Of a stretch of DNA of 64,000 bases, positions 47,969 to 56,636 are shown in pieces. Source of the DNA: Parerythrobacter_A sp963761775. Lineage in GTDB: Bacteria; Pseudomonadota; Alphaproteobacteria; Sphingomonadales; Sphingomonadaceae. Below the pieces are notes generated by a model. It was not told the origin of the DNA and did no database searches. It worked only from the letters and a program-made list of their open reading frames with translations. Every line of letters begins with the position of its first letter. The stretch's first letter is position 1. Made by a program: the position numbers and the translations under genes. The stretch spans positions 248,001 through 312,000 of the forward strand of contig CAVXIF010000011.1 in the NCBI GenBank assembly GCA_963761775.1, given 5' to 3'.

Positions 47969-48538
47969 ATGGCTATCCGTGAAATTCTCGAAGTGCCGGA
48001 CCCCCGGCTCAAGACCGTGTCCGAACCCGTCACCGCGTTCGACGACGATCTCAAGACGCTCGTCGCCGATATGTTCGATACGATGTACGACGCCCCCGGC
48101 ATTGGGCTGGCCGCGATACAGGTCGGCGTGCCGCAGCGCGTTTTGGTCATCGACCTTCAGGAACCGGACGAGGACGCCGAGCCGGTCGAATGCACGGAAC
48201 ATGGTGGAGAGGCCCACACGCACCAGCCGATCAAGAACGACCCGCGGGTTTTCGTGAACCCCGAGATCCTCGATCCGTCGGAGGAAGTTGCAACCTATCA
48301 GGAAGGCTGCCTGTCGGTCCCCGAAATCTACGCCGACGTCGACCGACCCAGCACGTGCCGCGTACGGTATCGCGATGTCGACGGGAAGGAACACGAAGAG
48401 GCATTGGACGGCTTGCTGGCAACCTGCCTGCAACACGAAATGGATCACCTCGAAGGGGTGCTTTTCATCGACCACCTGAGCCGCCTGAAACGGCAGATGG
48501 CTTTGAAAAAACTGACAAAGCTACGCCGCGCGGCGTAA
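47969..48538 (+). CDS. def: Peptide deformylase
   Basis: Removes the formyl group from nascent proteins. 189 residues with all three motifs: GIGLAAIQVG, EGCLSVPE (metal Cys) and QHEMDHLEGVLF (metal His pair and catalytic Glu). An insertion between the first two motifs (DEDAEPVECTEHGGEAHTH) is longer than in E. coli but seen in sphingomonads. The ATG at 47969 begins MAIREILEVPDPRL. Confidence 0.96.
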   Translation: MAIREILEVPDPRLKTVSEPVTAFDDDLKTLVADMFDTMYDAPGIGLAAIQVGVPQRVLVIDLQEPDEDAEPVECTEHGGEAHTHQPIKNDPRVFVNPEILDPSEEVATYQEGCLSVPEIYADVDRPSTCRVRYRDVDGKEHEEALDGLLATCLQHEMDHLEGVLFIDHLSRLKRQMALKKLTKLRRAA

Positions 48539-48542
48539 GTTC

Positions 48543-48607
48543 CGTCATTGCGAGCAAAGCAAAGCAATCCAGAATGTCGGTGCGCTGAACCCTGGATTGC
48601 TTCGCTA
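48543..48607. repeat. Family B palindromic repeat after def (degraded)
   Basis: CGTCATTGCGAGCAAAGC at 48543 opens a palindrome whose right arm CTGGATTGCTTCGCT (48592-48606) is cut short before the terminal GCAATGACG. A truncated or eroded copy. Confidence 0.8.
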
Positions 48608-48695
48608 CTTTCTTGTTTTCTCGCTAACGCTTGGCACAGCAAGCGTAGGACGGATGCCCGAAGCGCACCCAACAACAACGCCTGAACGTCCGGCG

Positions 48696-49094
48696 TCAGT
48701 GGCCGAGGCCCTGCACCGCCTTTTTCACATCCTCGATCACTTCGCGGCACATCGTCGCGCAGCGGGTGCAATGCGGGTCGTCGTGCTTCTCGCAATGCTC
48801 GAGGCATTGTTCGCACGCGATAATTGTCGCTGCACCGACCGCCTTGATGGTGGCGACATTTCCGCCGGTCCGGCGACTGCCGACACGGTAGAAGGCAGTG
48901 CAGGCATCGCTCGCATCGAGGCACCGGCGAATGCACTCGGCGCGCTCCTTCGCGTCGGGTTCGGCAAGGCAGGCATCGGCGCAACTGTTCATGATCGCCG
49001 CGCCATACATCGCATGCTTCACCGCTTCGCCAAGCTGTTCGTTGTAGTCGTCGCCCACGGCGGGGTGGTCCTGAATCATTTCCTTGATCGACAT
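48696..49094 (-). CDS. Cysteine-rich four-helix protein (DUF326, Csp-like copper storage)
   Basis: 132 residues, MSIKEMIQDHPAVGDDYNEQ and onward, with eleven cysteines on helix-like spacings (SCADAC, AECIRRCLDASDAC, ACEQCLEHCEKH, HCTRCATMC). This is the DUF326 pattern of Csp proteins, four-helix bundles that hold many Cu(I) ions. With no Tat or Sec signal it would be the cytosolic Csp3-like type. No copper pump or regulator is adjacent. Copper storage is a family-based inference. Confidence 0.8.
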   Translation of the reverse strand: MSIKEMIQDHPAVGDDYNEQLGEAVKHAMYGAAIMNSCADACLAEPDAKERAECIRRCLDASDACTAFYRVGSRRTGGNVATIKAVGAATIIACEQCLEHCEKHDDPHCTRCATMCREVIEDVKKAVQGLGH

Positions 49095-49201
49095 CGTATT
49101 TTCTCCTGTTTTCAAGGACGAAGCGAGCGGGGTGGGGGATAGGTTCCGAAATGGTGACAACGCGGCTTGGCCGCCCATCGGGTTCCGGCTATGTTCCAGC
49201 T

Positions 49202-50608
49202 ATGGATATACCCGCATGGATCGTCGGCCTGATCTGTATCGCACTGGGCCTGCTGCTCGGCTGGTTCGCCGGATCGCGCCCGGTTGCCGAATTGAAGGCA
49301 CGGTTCGATGCGCGCGATGGCGAGGCGCGGGAGCTGGACGCGAAATATCTGCGCGCCTTTGCCGATCTGGAAGCGGCGAAGGAGAAGGCGACGCGGGTGG
49401 ACGGGCTGGAGGTGCAGCTCGACACCGCGCGCAGGGAAGGCGAAACGGCGCGCGCCGAGCTTGCAACGCTGAAAGCCAACGCCGCCAATTTCGACGAGCA
49501 GAAGAAGCTGCTGGTCGAAGCGCGGGGCGAAATGTTGAAGGAATTCCAGAACACCGGCAACGCGGTTCTGGGCAAGGCGCAGGAAGCGTTTCTGGAGCGG
49601 GCGAGCGAGCGGTTCGGGCATTCGGAAAAGGCGTCTGCGGAGAAGCTGCAGTCGCTGCTGCAACCGGTGACGCAGCGCCTGAAACAATATGAGGATCAGG
49701 TCGGGTTGCTGGAAAAGCAGCGGGTCGATGCCTTTACCGCGTTGCGCACCCAGATCGAGACGATGCGGCTGGGGCAGGAGGAAGTCCGGCGCGAAGCGCA
49801 GCGGCTGGGCAATTCGCTGACCAATGCGCCCAAGGCGCGTGGGCGCTGGGGCGAGCGCGCGTTGCAGAACGTGCTCGAACAAAGCGGGCTGGCCGAACAC
49901 ACCGATTTCCATCTGGAACAGTCGATGGATACCGAGGCCGGGCGGCTGCGGCCCGATGCCATCGTGAATATTCCGGGCCAGAAGAAGCTGGTGATCGACG
50001 CCAAGGTATCGCTGAATGCCTATCAGGAAGCGTTCGAGGCGAATGACGATGCGGTGCGCGCCGCCGCGCTGGATGCCCATGCGCGCTCCATGCGCAATCA
50101 TGTGCAGACGCTGGGCGCGAAAAGCTACCAGAGCCAGTTCGAAGAAGCGCCCGATTACGTCGTGATGTTCGTGCCGGGCGAGCACTTCGTCGCCGCCGCG
50201 CTGGAGCATGATCCGGAGCTGTGGGACTTCGCCTTCGAAAAGCGCGTGCTGCTGGCAACGCCAACCAATCTCGTCGCCATCGCGCGCACCGTGGCGCAGG
50301 TGTGGCGGCAGGACAAGATGGCGTCCGAAGCGCAGGAAATCGGGCGGATGGGTGCCGAGTTGTATGACCGGCTGCGGGTGGCGGCAGAGCATATGAAGCG
50401 CGTCGGCGGTGGGCTGGAAACGGCGGTCACGAATTACAACAAGTTCGTCGGCAGCTTTGAACGCAACGTGCTGACCTCGGGCCGTCGGATGGCGGAAAAA
50501 GGCCTGGAGATTTCCAAGGAGATCGAGGACGTGCCGCAGATCGAGAAAGAGCCGACTTATGGCGAGGCGGATGCGGTGGATGCGGAGAAAGCCCTGAAGG
50601 CGGAGTAG
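49202..50608 (+). CDS. rmuC: DNA recombination protein RmuC
   Basis: Predicted nuclease limiting sequence inversions. 468 residues: an N-terminal membrane anchor (IVGLICIALGLLLGWFAG), a long coiled coil (about 30-200), then the RmuC core with GRWGERALQNVLEQSGL, RPDAIVNIPGQKKLVIDAKVSL (PD-(D/E)xK-type residues) and FVPGEHFVAAALEHDP. Monocistronic; divergent from the Csp-like gene. Confidence 0.93.
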   Translation: MDIPAWIVGLICIALGLLLGWFAGSRPVAELKARFDARDGEARELDAKYLRAFADLEAAKEKATRVDGLEVQLDTARREGETARAELATLKANAANFDEQKKLLVEARGEMLKEFQNTGNAVLGKAQEAFLERASERFGHSEKASAEKLQSLLQPVTQRLKQYEDQVGLLEKQRVDAFTALRTQIETMRLGQEEVRREAQRLGNSLTNAPKARGRWGERALQNVLEQSGLAEHTDFHLEQSMDTEAGRLRPDAIVNIPGQKKLVIDAKVSLNAYQEAFEANDDAVRAAALDAHARSMRNHVQTLGAKSYQSQFEEAPDYVVMFVPGEHFVAAALEHDPELWDFAFEKRVLLATPTNLVAIARTVAQVWRQDKMASEAQEIGRMGAELYDRLRVAAEHMKRVGGGLETAVTNYNKFVGSFERNVLTSGRRMAEKGLEISKEIEDVPQIEKEPTYGEADAVDAEKALKAE

Positions 50609-50752
50609 CTTCGGCGTTTTCCTACACCGTTTCACGCTGCTACGGTCGGTCACCGCTCTTTCTCATCGCAGTTTCAGGACGCAGCCTGGTTTTCCATCGC
50701 ATATGCTAGTTGACGCTTTGTCACTCAGCGGCCCAAGCGTGTATTTTATCAA

Positions 50753-51589
50753 CTAACCGTCCAGCGTTGCCAGCACTTCATAGGCCAGCACGCCCGCCGC
50801 CATTGCGGCATTCAGGCTATCGGCCCGCCCGCGCATCGGCATGGTGACGCGCAGGTCGCATGCCGCCTCGTAGGCTTCGGGCAAGCCTTGCGATTCGTTG
50901 CCGACCATGACGAAGCACGGCGCCGCGTAAGGCGCGCCGCGATAGGGCACGGCTTCGCGCAGGGAAGCGGCGACCAGCTGGCCGTTTCCGGCACGCAGCC
51001 ACGGCTCGAATTCCTCCCACCGTGCCTGCGCAAGCGATTGCGTGAAAATCGCGCCCATGCTCGCCCGCACCGCCTCGACGCCGAACGGGTCGGTGCAATC
51101 GTCGATCAGGATTAACCCACCGGCACCCACCGCGTCCGCCGTGCGCAGCATGGTGCCCAGATTGCCCGGATCGCGCAATGCCTGCGCCACCAGCCAGATC
51201 GGCGCGGTATCGCGGTCGATCCGGTCCAGCGCGGTGTCGAGTTCGGCAAAGGCCCCGGCGACGACTTGCGGGTTCGCCTTGCCGGTGATCTTCGCCAGAA
51301 TGTCGGGCGTCGTTTCGATCACGGTTCCGCCTGCCGCGTGAACATCGCGTTCCAGCGCGGCGACCAGCGGATGGGGATCGCGCCCCGCCGCCATTACCAG
51401 CACCTGCGGGACGTGTCCGCACTGGCGCGCATCGGTCAGCAGGCGCAGCCCCTCGGCCAGAAACAGACCCTCGCGCCGCCGGTGTTTCTTGTCGCGCAGG
51501 CTGCGCAGCCGCTTGACCATCGGGTTGGAAAAACCGGTAATGGTGTGCCGCCCGGCAGTCGGCTTACTGGCAGGTTCAGCCACGCTCAC
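50753..51589 (-). CDS. TrmH/SpoU-family RNA 2'-O-methyltransferase
   Basis: SAM-dependent rRNA or tRNA ribose methylase with a trefoil knot. 278 residues: substrate-binding N-domain (NPMVKRLRSLRDKKHRRREGLFLAEG), then motif 1 ALRDPGNLGTMLRTADAVGA, motif 2 FVMVGNESQGLPE and motif 3 MRGRADSLNAAMAAGVLAYE. The GTG at 51589 overlaps the ptsH stop (GTGA), so it is coupled to the PTS-type operon upstream; the reason for that link is not evident. Confidence 0.9.
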   Translation of the reverse strand: MSVAEPASKPTAGRHTITGFSNPMVKRLRSLRDKKHRRREGLFLAEGLRLLTDARQCGHVPQVLVMAAGRDPHPLVAALERDVHAAGGTVIETTPDILAKITGKANPQVVAGAFAELDTALDRIDRDTAPIWLVAQALRDPGNLGTMLRTADAVGAGGLILIDDCTDPFGVEAVRASMGAIFTQSLAQARWEEFEPWLRAGNGQLVAASLREAVPYRGAPYAAPCFVMVGNESQGLPEAYEAACDLRVTMPMRGRADSLNAAMAAGVLAYEVLATLDG

Positions 51590-51864
51590 TCTTCGCCGAA
51601 CCCGTCCTCGATAAGCGCCGCCAGCTGGGCCATGACCGGCGCGGCATCGTCCCCGGCAACGATCAGCTCGACCACATCGCCCTTCGCCGCGCCCAGCATC
51701 ATCAGGCCGAGGATCGACCCACCCGCCGCGCTGTTGCCGCCTTTCGCGACATGCACCGAGACGCTGTCGGGCAATTCGCTGACCGCTTCGACAAACCGCG
51801 CGCTGGCCCGCGCATGCAGCCCGCGCTGGTTCACGATGGTGAGTGTCCTGCGCAGTTCGCTCAT
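51586..51864 (-). CDS. ptsH: Phosphocarrier protein HPr
   Basis: 92 residues. The active His17 lies in RGLHARASARFVEA and the regulatory Ser50 in AAGGSILGLMML, matching His15 and Ser46 of classical HPr; Ser is the substrate of HprK encoded upstream. It overlaps the EIIA gene by 4 nt. No enzyme I (ptsI) or sugar permease gene is in the window. Confidence 0.95.
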   Translation of the reverse strand: MSELRRTLTIVNQRGLHARASARFVEAVSELPDSVSVHVAKGGNSAAGGSILGLMMLGAAKGDVVELIVAGDDAAPVMAQLAALIEDGFGEE

Positions 51865-52298
51865 CGCGTTGCCGCCTCCTTGTCATTCGAAGTGTGGTCG
51901 GCATCACCGAGCAGGGCCGACGCCACCGTGATGTAGTTCTTTCCCGCCTCGCAGGCAGCGTTCACCGCATCGGACACCGACATGCTTTTGCGTGCGCCCG
52001 CCAGCCGGATCAGCATGGGCAGGTTGATGCCGGCGATGACCTCCACCCGGCCCGGTTCGAGCAAGGAAATGGCAAGGTTGGACGGGGTGCCGCCGAACAG
52101 GTCGGTCAGGATTACCGTGCCTTCGCCGCTATCGACGGTGGCAACAGCACTGGCGATGTCCTCGCGCCGGACTTCCATGTCGTCCTGCGGTCCGATGCTG
52201 ACTGTCGCCAGCGCCTCCTGCGGGCCGACCACGTGCTCCAGCGCGGCGACGAACTCGCCGGCAAGATTCCCATGTGTCACGATGACTGCGCCGATCAA
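51861..52298 (-). CDS. EIIA-mannose-type PTS regulatory protein
   Basis: About 145 residues, LIGAVIVTHGNLAGEFVAALEHVVG with the phospho-acceptor His9, TVILTDLFGGTPSNLAI and INLPMLIRLAGAR, the EIIA-Man fold. The family start coincides with TTG at 52298; an ATG at 52342 overlapping rapZ is out of frame. Without an EIIB/EIIC pair it is presumably a regulator, as in other alphaproteobacteria. Confidence 0.88.
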   Translation of the reverse strand: MIGAVIVTHGNLAGEFVAALEHVVGPQEALATVSIGPQDDMEVRREDIASAVATVDSGEGTVILTDLFGGTPSNLAISLLEPGRVEVIAGINLPMLIRLAGARKSMSVSDAVNAACEAGKNYITVASALLGDADHTSNDKEAATR

Positions 52299-52338
52299 GG
52301 GCGCAGCCGTCGCATGGGCGGGAAGGGGGCAAGTGAAG

Positions 52339-53271
52339 TCATGTCTGTAAACCTTCGAGCGCGTCCGCAGCGCGGCTGCCGAGATTGCGGTGGATGACGG
52401 TAGGTGCATACCCTGCTTCGCGCAGGGCTGTTTCCATCTGCGCGGCGGTAAAGACCGAACGGTGTCGCCCGCCGGTGCAGCCGAAGGCGATGTTGACGTA
52501 GCTTTTGCCCTGTGCCCGATAGCGCGGGAGCAGGGTTAGCAGCAGGTCGCGAATCTGGCTGAATACCGTGTCGAATGCAGGGTCGGTACGGATATGCGCG
52601 CCCACGGCGCTGTCCAGCCCGGTCTGCTCGCGCAGCCCCTCGATCCAATGCGGATTGTCGAGAAAGCGCATGTCGAAAACGAGGTCGGCGAGCGGTGGGG
52701 TGCCGCGTGCGAAACCGAAGCTGGAGATGATGATCGCCATGTCTTCGGGCGCGTCGTCGGCGAAACCGGCCCGCACGGCGCGTTTCAGGTCGTTGCTGGA
52801 AAAAGTGGTGGTGTCGATGACCATATCGGCCCAGCGGCGCAGCGGGTCGAGCAGTTCGCGTTCTGCCATGATGCCCGTGCGCACCGGCCGGTCATGTGCC
52901 ATCGGGTGCCGCCGCCGCGTTTCGTCGTAGCGGCGTTCCAGCTCGCCGCTGGCACAATCGATGAACAATGTCGTCAGCTGGATATCGCCACGCGCGTCCA
53001 GCTCCTTGACCTGCGCGATGATCTCGGCGGGCACGAAGCCGCGGGTGCGCGAATCGAAGCCGATGGCGAGCGGGCCGGGCGGCGCATCGGCGGAAGATGG
53101 GGCGGGGGACGCAGCAGTGTCGGCACCAACCATACGGTCGAGCAGGCGGATCGGAAAATTGTCGATCGCTTCCCAGCCCAGGTCTTCCAGCTCGCGCAGC
53201 GCCGTGGTCTTGCCGGCGCCGGACAGGCCGGTAACGAGCAGGATGCGTTGTGGATCGACGGCGCGACTCAT
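52339..53271 (-). CDS. rapZ: RNase adapter protein RapZ
   Basis: 310 residues. N-terminal P-loop GLSGAGKT at 15-22, DNFPIRLLD, GFDSRTRGF, and a C-terminal domain with SFGFARGTPPLADLVFDMRFLDNP and IAFGCTGGRHRSV. In enterics RapZ links glucosamine-6-phosphate levels to small-RNA decay; the alphaproteobacterial role is less clear. It overlaps hprK upstream (ATGA). Confidence 0.93.
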   Translation of the reverse strand: MSRAVDPQRILLVTGLSGAGKTTALRELEDLGWEAIDNFPIRLLDRMVGADTAASPAPSSADAPPGPLAIGFDSRTRGFVPAEIIAQVKELDARGDIQLTTLFIDCASGELERRYDETRRRHPMAHDRPVRTGIMAERELLDPLRRWADMVIDTTTFSSNDLKRAVRAGFADDAPEDMAIIISSFGFARGTPPLADLVFDMRFLDNPHWIEGLREQTGLDSAVGAHIRTDPAFDTVFSQIRDLLLTLLPRYRAQGKSYVNIAFGCTGGRHRSVFTAAQMETALREAGYAPTVIHRNLGSRAADALEGLQT

Positions 53272-53771
53272 TCTTCGCCCCTGCGCGCTCCGGCGCGTTT
53301 TGGGAACCCCCGGTGCAGGCTTTCCGCCTCTTCCAAACGCAATCCATGCAGGCGCAATGCCTGCTCGATGCGTACCGGTGCGGCGTGGCCGGACAAGTGC
53401 ATGGAGAGATGCGGTACCGCTATTCCGGCCAGCATCTTGAACGGCGCCGTCTCGATATAGCGCGGCGCATCGTCATCGAAGCGGACAACCAGCGCGACAG
53501 GTGTCGCTGTACAATCCATCGGTACGATGCCGACATTGCGGATTTCCAGAAGGCCCCGTGTCTGCGGTGAGGGTGCAGCGACGACCGTACCGTCATCGAC
53601 CGTCAGCATTACACCGTCATCGCCGATCAGCACCGCGCCCCTGTCAATAAGAGCGAGGGCGAGGCTGGACTTGCCGCATCCCGGCGGGCCGGACAGCAGC
53701 ACGCCGCGCCCCGCGATTGCGATAGCCGTGTATTGATGGATCGCCGGAGCATCCCCGGTCACGGTTGCCAT
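53268..53771 (-). CDS. hprK: Short HPr kinase/phosphorylase
   Basis: 167 residues; only the C-terminal kinase domain of the Gram-positive enzyme is present, the usual alphaproteobacterial form. P-loop GPPGCGKSS near 28-36, IGDDGVMLTV, and RGLLEIRNVGIVPMD matching the HprK signature. Expected to phosphorylate Ser50 of the HPr two genes downstream. It overlaps the ChvG 3' end by 13 nt. Confidence 0.92.
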   Translation of the reverse strand: MATVTGDAPAIHQYTAIAIAGRGVLLSGPPGCGKSSLALALIDRGAVLIGDDGVMLTVDDGTVVAAPSPQTRGLLEIRNVGIVPMDCTATPVALVVRFDDDAPRYIETAPFKMLAGIAVPHLSMHLSGHAAPVRIEQALRLHGLRLEEAESLHRGFPKRAGARRGEE

Positions 53772-55378
53772 TCCGCATTGGGCAGGCGCAGCACGAGGCG
53801 TGCGCCGGTCCGTTCGCCCTCGCTGTTCATCGCCAGCAAACGACCGTGATGCGCCTCTGCGATGGTGCGCGCCATCGCCAGACCGAGCCCGCTGTGATTG
53901 CCGAAATCCTCTTCTTTCGGGCGGTCCGAGTGGAACCGGCGGAACACCTTTTCGCGGTCCTCTTCGGGAATGCCCGGTCCGTCGTCTTCGATGGCGAGAT
54001 CGATGCATTCATCGTCCACAACGATTGTCACATACACGCTGGCGCCTGCCGGAGAGAAGGACGTCGCATTATCGAGCAGGTTCTCGATCACCCGCTCCAG
54101 CCGCAGCGGCACGCCCATAACGGGCGCTTCGGCCATCGGGCGGGTAAATTCGATGGCGACATCGCCGTCCCGGCCCCGGCTGGCGCGGCGATCGAGGATG
54201 GCCTGGGTCAGCGCAGCCAGGTCGATGGGTTCGAACCGGGCGCGCGATATCTCCGCATCGACGCGGCTGGCATCGGAAATCTCGGTCACCAGCCGGTCGA
54301 TCCGCCGTACATCGTGCTGCGCGATGCCGAGCAGTTGCGCGCGCAAATCGGTATCGTCCACCCGGTCGAGCGATTCCACCGCGCTGCGCAGGCTGGCGAG
54401 CGGATTCTTGATTTCGTGCGCGACATCGGCGGCGAAGTGTTCGACCGCATCGATCCGGTCGCGCAGCGTATCGGTCATGTCGGAGACGGCGCGGGCCAGC
54501 AGGCCGATCTCGTCGCGCCGGTCCGGCAGGCGCGGCACTTCCACATCGCGGTCGCGCCCGAGCCGCACACGCTGTGCGGCGGTCGAAAGGGTGCGCAGCG
54601 GTATGACGATGGTGCGCGCGAGATAAAGCGATAGCAGGATCGAGCCGACCAGCGCGAGGAAGACGCCGATGCCAAGCGTGGTGCGCGCGGCGCGCACCGC
54701 TTCGGTAATGTCGAGCGCATTGCGCGTCGTCAGCAGCGTGACGCCATTGGTGCCCACCGGCGCGGCGGCGGTGATGACGGGCGATCCGTCGGACCAGTCG
54801 CGCAGTTGGATCTGGCTCAGTCCGGTTTCGCGCGCCCGCGCCAGTTCCGGCCAGCTGTTTGCGACATTGGACTCCGGCTCGATATAGTCTTCGACCGGTT
54901 CCGCCGCGACGACGGTATCGATGATCCGGTCCAGCGTTTGCGCGAAGTCGTCGCTCCAGTCATCCTTAGACGGATCGGCGAAAACGAAGGCCGGCTCGTC
55001 CAGCGCGAAGCTGTCGGCCCACAGCAAACCTTCGGCATCGAAGATGCGCATCCGCATCCGCTGTTCCTTGCCGATCTGCACGAGCAACGCTTCCTGCCGC
55101 TCCTTGGTTGCACCGGCCAGCGCCTCGGCGGTAATCTGCGCCTCGATCCGCGCCATCTTGTAGCGTTCGTCCAGCAACTGGCTGCGATAGCCGTCGAGAT
55201 AAAAAATGCCGCCACCCAACAGCGCCAGCGGCAGCAAATTCACCGCCAGAATACGGGTCGTGAGCGATAATCGGCGGGACCAGCTCAAACGTTCCAGCCC
55301 GACATCCACCAGCCCGCTGGGTAAATGGCGCGCCAGTTTCCGTCGTCTATCCGCCACCCTTCCCGTCACGTCAGCCAT
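53759..55378 (-). CDS. chvG: Sensor histidine kinase ChvG-like
   Basis: Inner-membrane kinase of 539 residues. Two transmembrane helices (ILAVNLLPLALLGGGIFYL near 50; LGIGVFLALVGSILLSLYL near 255) flank a periplasmic sensor. HAMP follows, then the H-box FAADVAHEIKNPLASLRSA, N-box VIENLLDNATSFSP, DDGPGIPEED and HSGLGLAMAR. The ATG at 55378 overlaps the ChvI stop by 8 nt. Family members respond to acid or envelope stress. Confidence 0.93.
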   Translation of the reverse strand: MADVTGRVADRRRKLARHLPSGLVDVGLERLSWSRRLSLTTRILAVNLLPLALLGGGIFYLDGYRSQLLDERYKMARIEAQITAEALAGATKERQEALLVQIGKEQRMRMRIFDAEGLLWADSFALDEPAFVFADPSKDDWSDDFAQTLDRIIDTVVAAEPVEDYIEPESNVANSWPELARARETGLSQIQLRDWSDGSPVITAAAPVGTNGVTLLTTRNALDITEAVRAARTTLGIGVFLALVGSILLSLYLARTIVIPLRTLSTAAQRVRLGRDRDVEVPRLPDRRDEIGLLARAVSDMTDTLRDRIDAVEHFAADVAHEIKNPLASLRSAVESLDRVDDTDLRAQLLGIAQHDVRRIDRLVTEISDASRVDAEISRARFEPIDLAALTQAILDRRASRGRDGDVAIEFTRPMAEAPVMGVPLRLERVIENLLDNATSFSPAGASVYVTIVVDDECIDLAIEDDGPGIPEEDREKVFRRFHSDRPKEEDFGNHSGLGLAMARTIAEAHHGRLLAMNSEGERTGARLVLRLPNAEWQP

Positions 55379-56159
55379 CGGTGAAACTGTAACCGGCCCC
55401 GTACAGCGTCTCGATCGCACCGAATTCCGGATCGACGGCGCGGAACTTGCGGCGCATCCGCTTGATATGGCTATCGACCGTGCGGTCGTCGACGAAGATA
55501 TCGTCGGGATAGGCAGCATCCATCAGCAGGTTGCGCGACTTGATGACGCCGGGGCGAACGGCCAGTGCTTCCAGCATGAGGAACTCGGTGACGGTCAGCG
55601 GCACTGCCTCGCCATCCCACAAAACATCGTGCCGCGACGGGTCCATCGACAGCCTGCCGCGTTCGATAACGCCCTGCCGCTCCGCCTGCCCCGCCGCATA
55701 GCCGGCGTTTGCAATGCCCGAACGCGCTTCGGCGCGGCGCAGAATAGCGCGGATGCGCGCGGTGAGCAGGCGCAAGCTGAACGGTTTGGCGATATAATCG
55801 TCCGCGCCCTGCTCAAGTCCTGCTTCCTCGTCTTCCTCTTCGTCCTTGCTGGTCAGGAAAATGACGGGAAGCGCCGAGTTTTCACGCAGGCGGCGCAGCA
55901 GTTCCATGCCGTCCATGCGCGGCATCTTGATGTCGAACACCGCCAGGTCCGGTGGATTTTCCAGCAGCGCCTTCAGCGCCGCCTCGCCATCGGAATACAG
56001 CCGCGTTGCATACCCTTCCGCCTGCAAGGCGATGGAAACCGTGGTCAGGATGTTGCGGTCATCATCGACCAGGGCGACCGTTTTTTGTCCGGCCTGCACG
56101 CCCTCCGTGCCCTCGTGCGGTGCGGTTTCTGCGGTGGTGCGGGCGACGTCGCTTTGCAT
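55371..56159 (-). CDS. chvI: Response regulator ChvI-like
   Basis: OmpR-class regulator of 262 residues. Receiver: VALVDDDRNILTTVSIAL, phospho-Asp in DLAVFDIKMPRMDG, Lys in YIAKPFS. Winged helix: LTVTEFLMLEALAVRPGVIKSRNLLMDAAY, DDRTVDSHIKRMRRKFR and ETLYGAGYSF. Its N-terminal tail of about 25 residues is longer than usual; a later start is possible. First gene of chvI-chvG-hprK-rapZ-EIIA-ptsH. Confidence 0.94.
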   Translation of the reverse strand: MQSDVARTTAETAPHEGTEGVQAGQKTVALVDDDRNILTTVSIALQAEGYATRLYSDGEAALKALLENPPDLAVFDIKMPRMDGMELLRRLRENSALPVIFLTSKDEEEDEEAGLEQGADDYIAKPFSLRLLTARIRAILRRAEARSGIANAGYAAGQAERQGVIERGRLSMDPSRHDVLWDGEAVPLTVTEFLMLEALAVRPGVIKSRNLLMDAAYPDDIFVDDRTVDSHIKRMRRKFRAVDPEFGAIETLYGAGYSFTDG

Positions 56160-56311
56160 GAGAGCAGGTTAGCGGTTCGCATCCGTGCGCACAACGATGC
56201 TGCTTCGCCACGCCGGACGCCGTGTTTTCCTGAAACCCGATCGCGTGCGGGCCGTTGTTGGGGGTGAAGGGTGTCGCATCCGCCGCGCGCCTGCAAATTT
56301 TTGGGAGAGAT

Positions 56312-56635
56312 AACATGAGCCTGTTCGACAGCATCCTTGGTGCCGCCCACGACCACCCCACCGTAAAGAACCTTGCCGAGAAGATCGGCGTGGACCCCGA
56401 AACCGCCGAGAAGGCAATCGCCGGGCTTGCATCCGCGCACAAGGAAGACGGCGATACGGTAGAGCTGGCCGCCGGAAAAACCGGTATCGACGCCGGTGTC
56501 CTGAGCCAGGTGCGCGAGCATATCGGCGGCGAAGGTTCGCTGGGCAAGTTCATGCAGATTCTCGACGCCGACCATGACGGCAATCCACTGAACGATATTG
56601 CCGCCAAAGCCGGCAGCCTGTTCGGGAAGAAATAG
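56312..56635 (+). CDS. Small helical protein upstream of DUF937 gene
   Basis: 107 residues, MSLFDSILGAAHDHPTVKNLAEKIGVDPETAEKAIAGL and so on, acidic and helical, ending in AKAGSLFGKK. The layout (VDPETAEKAIAGL) echoes the repeat of the DUF937/YidB group, so it may be a divergent relative of its neighbour. Good GGGAGA site. One nucleotide separates its stop from the next ATG. Confidence 0.7.
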   Translation, partial: NMSLFDSILGAAHDHPTVKNLAEKIGVDPETAEKAIAGLASAHKEDGDTVELAAGKTGIDAGVLSQVREHIGGEGSLGKFMQILDADHDGNPLNDIAAKAGSLFGKK

Positions 56636-56636
56636 C

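Noticed and set aside
49112..50653. A 513-codon minus-strand frame opposite rmuC
   Set aside because: Antisense shadow with no recognisable domain; rmuC is clear on the plus strand.
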